Positions 60,534 through 64,000 of a stretch of DNA of 64,000 nucleotides are shown here, piece after piece. The DNA lies in NCBI RefSeq assembly GCF_003236295.1, contig NZ_POTW01000002.1, forward strand, positions 62,001 to 126,000, given 5' to 3'. Positions within the stretch are counted from its first letter, which is position 1, and each line of letters starts with the position of its first letter. Position numbers and translations under genes: made by a program. The stretch comes from Jiangella anatolica (GTDB lineage Bacteria; Actinomycetota; Actinomycetes; Jiangellales; Jiangellaceae). The notes below the pieces were generated by a model. It had not been told where the DNA came from and did no database searches. It worked only from the letters and a program-made list of their open reading frames with translations.

Positions 60534-61145
60534 ATGACCGAACAGACGACTCAGCGCCCGCCGGGCCTGCGCGAGCGCAAGAAGCTCAAGGCGATGCGCC
60601 ACATCCAGCAGGTGGCGCTGGACCTGTTCGACCGCGACGGGTACGCGCACGTCACGATCGAGCGGATGGCCGCCGAGGCCGAGGTGTCGCCGAGCTCGAT
60701 CTACCGCTACTTCGGCACCAAGGAGATGGTCGTCCTCTGGGACGAGTACGACCCGATCATGCTGCAGGCCTTCGACGACCGGCTGCGGGCGAAGGACCCG
60801 ATCTCGGCGCTGCGCGACGTGCTCACCGAGGTCGTCACGACCGCGATGTTCGAGCAGGACGAGGAGTTCCTGCGGCGGCGCATGTCGTACGCGATGGAGG
60901 AGCCGTCCATCCGGGCCGCGATGAGCAGGCAGGCCGACGAGACGGCCGTCGACCTGCGGCGCACGATCGCGAAGCACACCGGCCGCGACCCCGATGGCCT
61001 GGAGCTGCGGGTCGTGACGGTCGCGCTGATCGCCGCGTTCATGGAGGCGATCGCCTACTGGCACGAAACCGGGTTCCGCGATCCGCTCCAGGACATCGTC
61101 GCCGGCGCTCTGGACGTCATCGAGCGCGGCCTGCGCGTGAGCTGA
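60534..61145 (+). CDS. TetR-family regulator
   Basis: This 203-residue regulator has a TetR HTH (about 25-70; VTIERMAAEAEVSPSSIYRYFGTKEMVVL) and a helical effector domain of the AcrR/TetR_C type. A TACTAT -10-like box lies 8 bases before the ATG, and no Shine-Dalgarno is seen, so a leaderless transcript is likely. It converges with the alpha/beta hydrolase gene. Its target and ligand are unknown. Confidence 0.92.
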   Translation: MTEQTTQRPPGLRERKKLKAMRHIQQVALDLFDRDGYAHVTIERMAAEAEVSPSSIYRYFGTKEMVVLWDEYDPIMLQAFDDRLRAKDPISALRDVLTEVVTTAMFEQDEEFLRRRMSYAMEEPSIRAAMSRQADETAVDLRRTIAKHTGRDPDGLELRVVTVALIAAFMEAIAYWHETGFRDPLQDIVAGALDVIERGLRVS

Positions 61146-61159
61146 GCCTCCGGCGTTTT

Positions 61160-61975
61160 CTAGCGGGCCAGCCGGGCGCGCTCGAGGAAGGTGAGCACGG
61201 CGGCGTTGAAGGCGGCCGGTTGCTCCATGGCCAGCGTGTGCCCCGTCCCCGGGACGACGGCGCTGGCGGCGAACTGCGCCTCGGCCTCGATCCGGCCCGC
61301 GACCGCGTGGATGTCGCTGGAGTCGAGGTCGCCGACCAGCACCAGCAGCGGCGTCGTCAACTCGCTGAGCCGATCCAGCGCCCCCAGCTCGCGCAGCGCC
61401 CCCGACCCCGCCGAGTGCGCGTCGATGACGGCTCGCGCCATCTGCCGGCAGCGCTCGCGCAGCCGCGGGTCGACCGCGTCGGCGCCGCGCTGTGGCCCGT
61501 CGACCCAGGCGCGCAGGAAGTACTCCACGTACCCGTCGACGTCGCGGGCCTGGGCGGCCTCTGCCTGCTGCCGCATGAGCGCGAGGATGGCCGGGTCGGT
61601 GAACTGCATGCCGCTCACGCCGGGACTGGCGAGCACCATCATCTCGACGGTGTTCGGGTACGCGAGGGCGAAGTCGATCGCCGTCCGCGCGCCGTACGAC
61701 AGGCCGACGAGCGAGGCGCGGGAGATGTCCAGTGCGGCGAGCAGCTCACGGAGGTCCTCGTAGGCCGCGAAGTCCGACTTCGGCGTCGTCGACTGGCCGT
61801 GCCCGCGGGCGTCGTAGCGGATGACCCGATACCCGGCGCGGACGAACGGCCCGACCTGGTCGTCCCACATCCGGTGGTCGAGCGAGCCGCTGTGCAGCAG
61901 GATCAGCGGATGCCCCGCGCCCCGCTCGTCGAAGTACAGCTCGCCGTCGCGGACCGGGACTCGGCCACTGGACAT
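61160..61975 (-). CDS. Alpha/beta hydrolase
   Basis: This 271-residue enzyme has the HSGS oxyanion region near 29, YDARGHGQS near 57, the nucleophile elbow GLSYGA near 94-99 (Ser), a likely Asp in LVGDLDSSD near 216 and His in GTGH near 244. It is of the 3-oxoadipate enol-lactonase/chloroperoxidase type; the substrate is unknown. GGGAG directly abuts ATG 61984 but is 9 bases from ATG 61975, so the latter is used. Confidence 0.93.
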   Translation of the reverse strand: MSSGRVPVRDGELYFDERGAGHPLILLHSGSLDHRMWDDQVGPFVRAGYRVIRYDARGHGQSTTPKSDFAAYEDLRELLAALDISRASLVGLSYGARTAIDFALAYPNTVEMMVLASPGVSGMQFTDPAILALMRQQAEAAQARDVDGYVEYFLRAWVDGPQRGADAVDPRLRERCRQMARAVIDAHSAGSGALRELGALDRLSELTTPLLVLVGDLDSSDIHAVAGRIEAEAQFAASAVVPGTGHTLAMEQPAAFNAAVLTFLERARLAR

Positions 61976-62182
61976 CGCACGCATCTCCCGTTCGGTCGTC
62001 GTGAACAAGGCGACCCTGTCGCAAGGTATGACACGACAAGACGACCTCGGTAGCGTCGTCCATCTCGTGGGCACCCGCGGCTGCGGCCGGGCTTGCAACG
62101 ACAACTGTGTCGGACCGAGCGGCGATGATGGGCCGGAATGCTCGGTTCGGGTGATCTTTTTTGGATTGGCGAGAGGTGATCG

Positions 62183-63598
62183 GTGCTCCCCCACGACGGT
62201 GACCGGTTGCGTTCGGGCGGTGACCGGCCGCGTTCGGTGACGGTCCAGGTCGTGGCCGAGTGGCTGCCTGCCCTCGCTGCCGACGGTCTGCGACGCGGAC
62301 CCGCCGCGCTGGCCGACGGCGTACGCATGGTCTCGTCCGCCGCGCCGCCCCGGGTGGTCGACACGGCGGTCGTTCAGGTGCTCCGCGCCCAGGTCGACCG
62401 TCTCTGGACCGCCGGCTGGCTCCCCGTGGATCTCTACGAGGTGACGCGGCGGCAAGGCTCTGCACTGGCTGCCCTTGTCGCTGTCGACGCCATGGCCGAC
62501 GCCGCGGCGCAGTATCCCGTCGCGACGACGCATCCGCGCTGGCTGGCGCAGTTGGATGAGGTCGGTGCGGAGCGTTGGTGGGATCCCGCCGTGCCGTATC
62601 CGGCCCAGTGGACCACGCGTCACGACGCCGATCGGGACGCGCTGCTCGCGGCGGCGCTCGAGCTGATCGGCCTGACGCTGCGGCTGCCGGCGCTGCAGAC
62701 GATCGTGCCGCCGCCCGGCCAGGCGACCAGCCCTCCCCGTCAACACGCCGCGGGTACGGATCGCGAGCCGTCCGATCCACGTGCCCGCAGCGCCCGCCCA
62801 GCCGCTGACCCTACTGACGCCCGGCCGCCCGCCGACAGCGCTGGTACAGGTGGACCGGCCGCCGGTGGCGCGAGTGGTTCCCGTCGTCCGCATTCGTCGC
62901 CGGAGAAGGTGCTCGGCCGAGTGCGCGCGCTGCTGGCCAAGGCCGAATCGACGCCCTATCCGGAGGAGGCGGAGGCGCTGTCGGCGAAGGCGCAGGAACT
63001 GATGAGCCGCTACTCCATCGAGCAGGCCCTCGCCGACGCCCTCACCCCGGAACGTCGCACCACCGTCGCCGCGGCCCGGCGCATCTGGCTCGACGCGCCG
63101 TATCTCGGCCCGAAGACCCTGCTGGTCGCGGAGGTCGGGTCGGCCAACCACTGCCGCACCGTCTCCAGCGAGAAGCTCGGCTTCGTGACCGTCCTGGGCA
63201 CCGAGCTCGACCTCGACGTCGTCGAAGTGCTGTCCACGTCGCTGCTGGTCCAGGCCGCCCGCGCCATGCTGGCCAGCGGCTCTCACCCCAGCCGCCTCGG
63301 CACGTCACGCATTCGCTCGTTCCGGCATTCCTTTCTGCTGTCGTACGCCACGCGCATCGGCGAACGGCTCCGCGACACCGCCGCCCAGACCGCCGCGGCC
63401 GCCGGGACCGACCTCGTCCCCGTCTTCGCGGACCGCTCCCTCGCCGTCGACACCCTCTTCGACTCCCTGTTCACCACCACCGTCCGTCGCTCGTTCTCGG
63501 CCGGCAACGCCGCTGGATGGGGAGCCGGCCGCAGCGCCGCCGATCGTGCGGTGCTGACGACCGAGCGGCGTGCGGTTCGCCGATCACCCGGGCGCTGA
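62183..63598 (+). CDS. DUF2786-domain protein
   Basis: This 471-residue protein has an N-terminal helical domain (about 10-175). A Pro/Ala/Ser-rich linker follows (about 176-232). The DUF2786 motif lies at about 236-275: VLGRVRALLAKAESTPYPEE then AEALSAKAQELMSRYSIE. A C-terminal predicted globular domain follows. DUF2786 proteins are found near phage and restriction genes but have no known function. The GTG start has GAGAGGTGAT upstream. It is divergent from the alpha/beta hydrolase across about 207 bp that hold both promoters. Confidence 0.85.
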   Translation: MLPHDGDRLRSGGDRPRSVTVQVVAEWLPALAADGLRRGPAALADGVRMVSSAAPPRVVDTAVVQVLRAQVDRLWTAGWLPVDLYEVTRRQGSALAALVAVDAMADAAAQYPVATTHPRWLAQLDEVGAERWWDPAVPYPAQWTTRHDADRDALLAAALELIGLTLRLPALQTIVPPPGQATSPPRQHAAGTDREPSDPRARSARPAADPTDARPPADSAGTGGPAAGGASGSRRPHSSPEKVLGRVRALLAKAESTPYPEEAEALSAKAQELMSRYSIEQALADALTPERRTTVAAARRIWLDAPYLGPKTLLVAEVGSANHCRTVSSEKLGFVTVLGTELDLDVVEVLSTSLLVQAARAMLASGSHPSRLGTSRIRSFRHSFLLSYATRIGERLRDTAAQTAAAAGTDLVPVFADRSLAVDTLFDSLFTTTVRRSFSAGNAAGWGAGRSAADRAVLTTERRAVRRSPGR

Positions 63599-63626
63599 GC
63601 GCTGCCCGAGCACAAGCGCTCACCCA

Positions 63627-63703
63627 CCGGCAGAGAGACCGCGTGTGCGGACCGCCGACATCGCGGCACCCGGTCCATGCGCCGGCGGAGGGACCGTGTG
63701 CGC
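63627..63703. repeat. Two imperfect direct repeats in the intergenic region
   Basis: A segment of about 22 bases starting CCGGCAGAGAGACCG at 63627 recurs at 63682 as CCGGCGGAGGGACCG with a GTGTGCG end. It is in the gap downstream of the DUF2786 gene. The significance is unclear. Confidence 0.35.
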
Positions 63704-63768
63704 AGGGCGCAGCCACACCGCGACACCGGGGCTCAGGTAGCCGTCTCCTTCGTAGTCGCCCGAAGCCA

Positions 63769-64000
63769 TCACCTCGTTCCCGTGGTGTCGGCGAGCTCGA
63801 CCCGGGCCACGAGCCAGCTACCCGCTGCGGCGCGGTAGCTCAGGCCGACCCGCAGCACCATGCCGGTGTCGTAGGTCAGCGTGCCGCGAGTGTGCGCCGT
63901 CGCGCCCGGCTCGGAGACGTCAGCTCTCAGCAGCCGGCCGCCCGGGATCGCCTCGACGGGCACGTCGCGGTACGCGGCAGCCTGCTCCGGCGTGAGCCAC
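63769..64000 (-). CDS. Hypothetical protein, C-terminal fragment
   Basis: An open frame enters from the right edge and ends at 63769, giving 77 residues. It begins WLTPEQAAAYRDVPVEAIPGG and ends in a beta-rich stretch (TLTYDTGMVLRVGLSYRAA). The family is not recognised. The rest of the gene is outside the window. Confidence 0.55.
   Translation of the reverse strand, partial: WLTPEQAAAYRDVPVEAIPGGRLLRADVSEPGATAHTRGTLTYDTGMVLRVGLSYRAAAGSWLVARVELADTTGTR

Noticed and set aside
1-64000. CRISPR arrays, tRNA genes, rRNA genes, prophage or transposase genes.
   Set aside because: None could be recognised on reading; the only repeats are the 99-bp pair and short palindromes.

Overview
The window is 64 kb of very GC-rich DNA (roughly 70% G+C by eye). 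It has frequent GTG/TTG starts, SARP/AfsR regulators, Tat and Sec secreted glycosidases, an Ada-AlkA fusion and a MarR-GNAT fusion. This points to a soil-type, probably filamentous actinobacterium. A Jiangella-like genus is my guess from gene content; I could not check it. I see no tRNA, rRNA, CRISPR array, transposase or phage genes.

Region 1 (1-25.9 kb) is an L-arabinose / L-arabinofuranoside utilisation locus. It starts with a minus-strand operon: a sugar-binding lipoprotein, two ABC permeases and a cytoplasmic GH127 beta-L-arabinofuranosidase that is cut by the window edge. A LacI-type regulator diverges from it. Next on the plus strand comes a secretion operon: a WxL-like surface protein, a DUF916-like membrane-anchored partner, and a 1,569-residue multidomain glycosidase. 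A secreted GH43 enzyme follows and shares a C-terminal module with the glycosidase. After a HepT/MNT toxin-antitoxin pair and a cytochrome P450 come a Tat-exported GH127/GH146-type enzyme with a LamG insertion and an operon of araR-like regulator, araB, araD and araA. Three LacI-type operator palindromes (5.9, 20.8 and 25.9 kb) tie the parts together. The implied flow is extracellular debranching, ABC uptake, intracellular GH127 cleavage, then AraA-AraB-AraD to D-xylulose-5-phosphate.

Region 2 (25.9-35.4 kb) holds a 99-bp repeat pair, one copy of which encodes the end of a TetR gene. It also has an azoreductase and a cluster of DNA-repair genes (two Fpg/Nei glycosylases, Ogt, Ada-AlkA) with aat, an EcsC-like gene and an AbiEi/AbiEii-like type IV toxin-antitoxin locus whose toxin gene is frameshifted.

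Region 3 (35.4-48.3 kb) carries an XRE-MurA fusion, a beta-lactamase-fold hydrolase, and an FTCD_C-type cyclohydrolase overlapping a FolD that lacks the usual catalytic lysine. It continues with a MarR-GNAT fusion, a two-component system beside a membrane alpha/beta hydrolase, and a 2-oxoacid (pyruvate-type) dehydrogenase operon facing its TetR regulator across a perfect palindrome.

Region 4 (48.3-64 kb) has two tandem, overlapping AfsR-like SARP regulators and an LPDTG-anchored chymotrypsin-fold protease. After its terminator lies an unannotated stretch with three 11-bp-spaced heptamers, a -10 box and a structured, terminator-ended segment that looks like a small RNA gene. DUF1707, NUDIX, CAP, GNAT, TetR, alpha/beta hydrolase and DUF2786 genes fill the rest.
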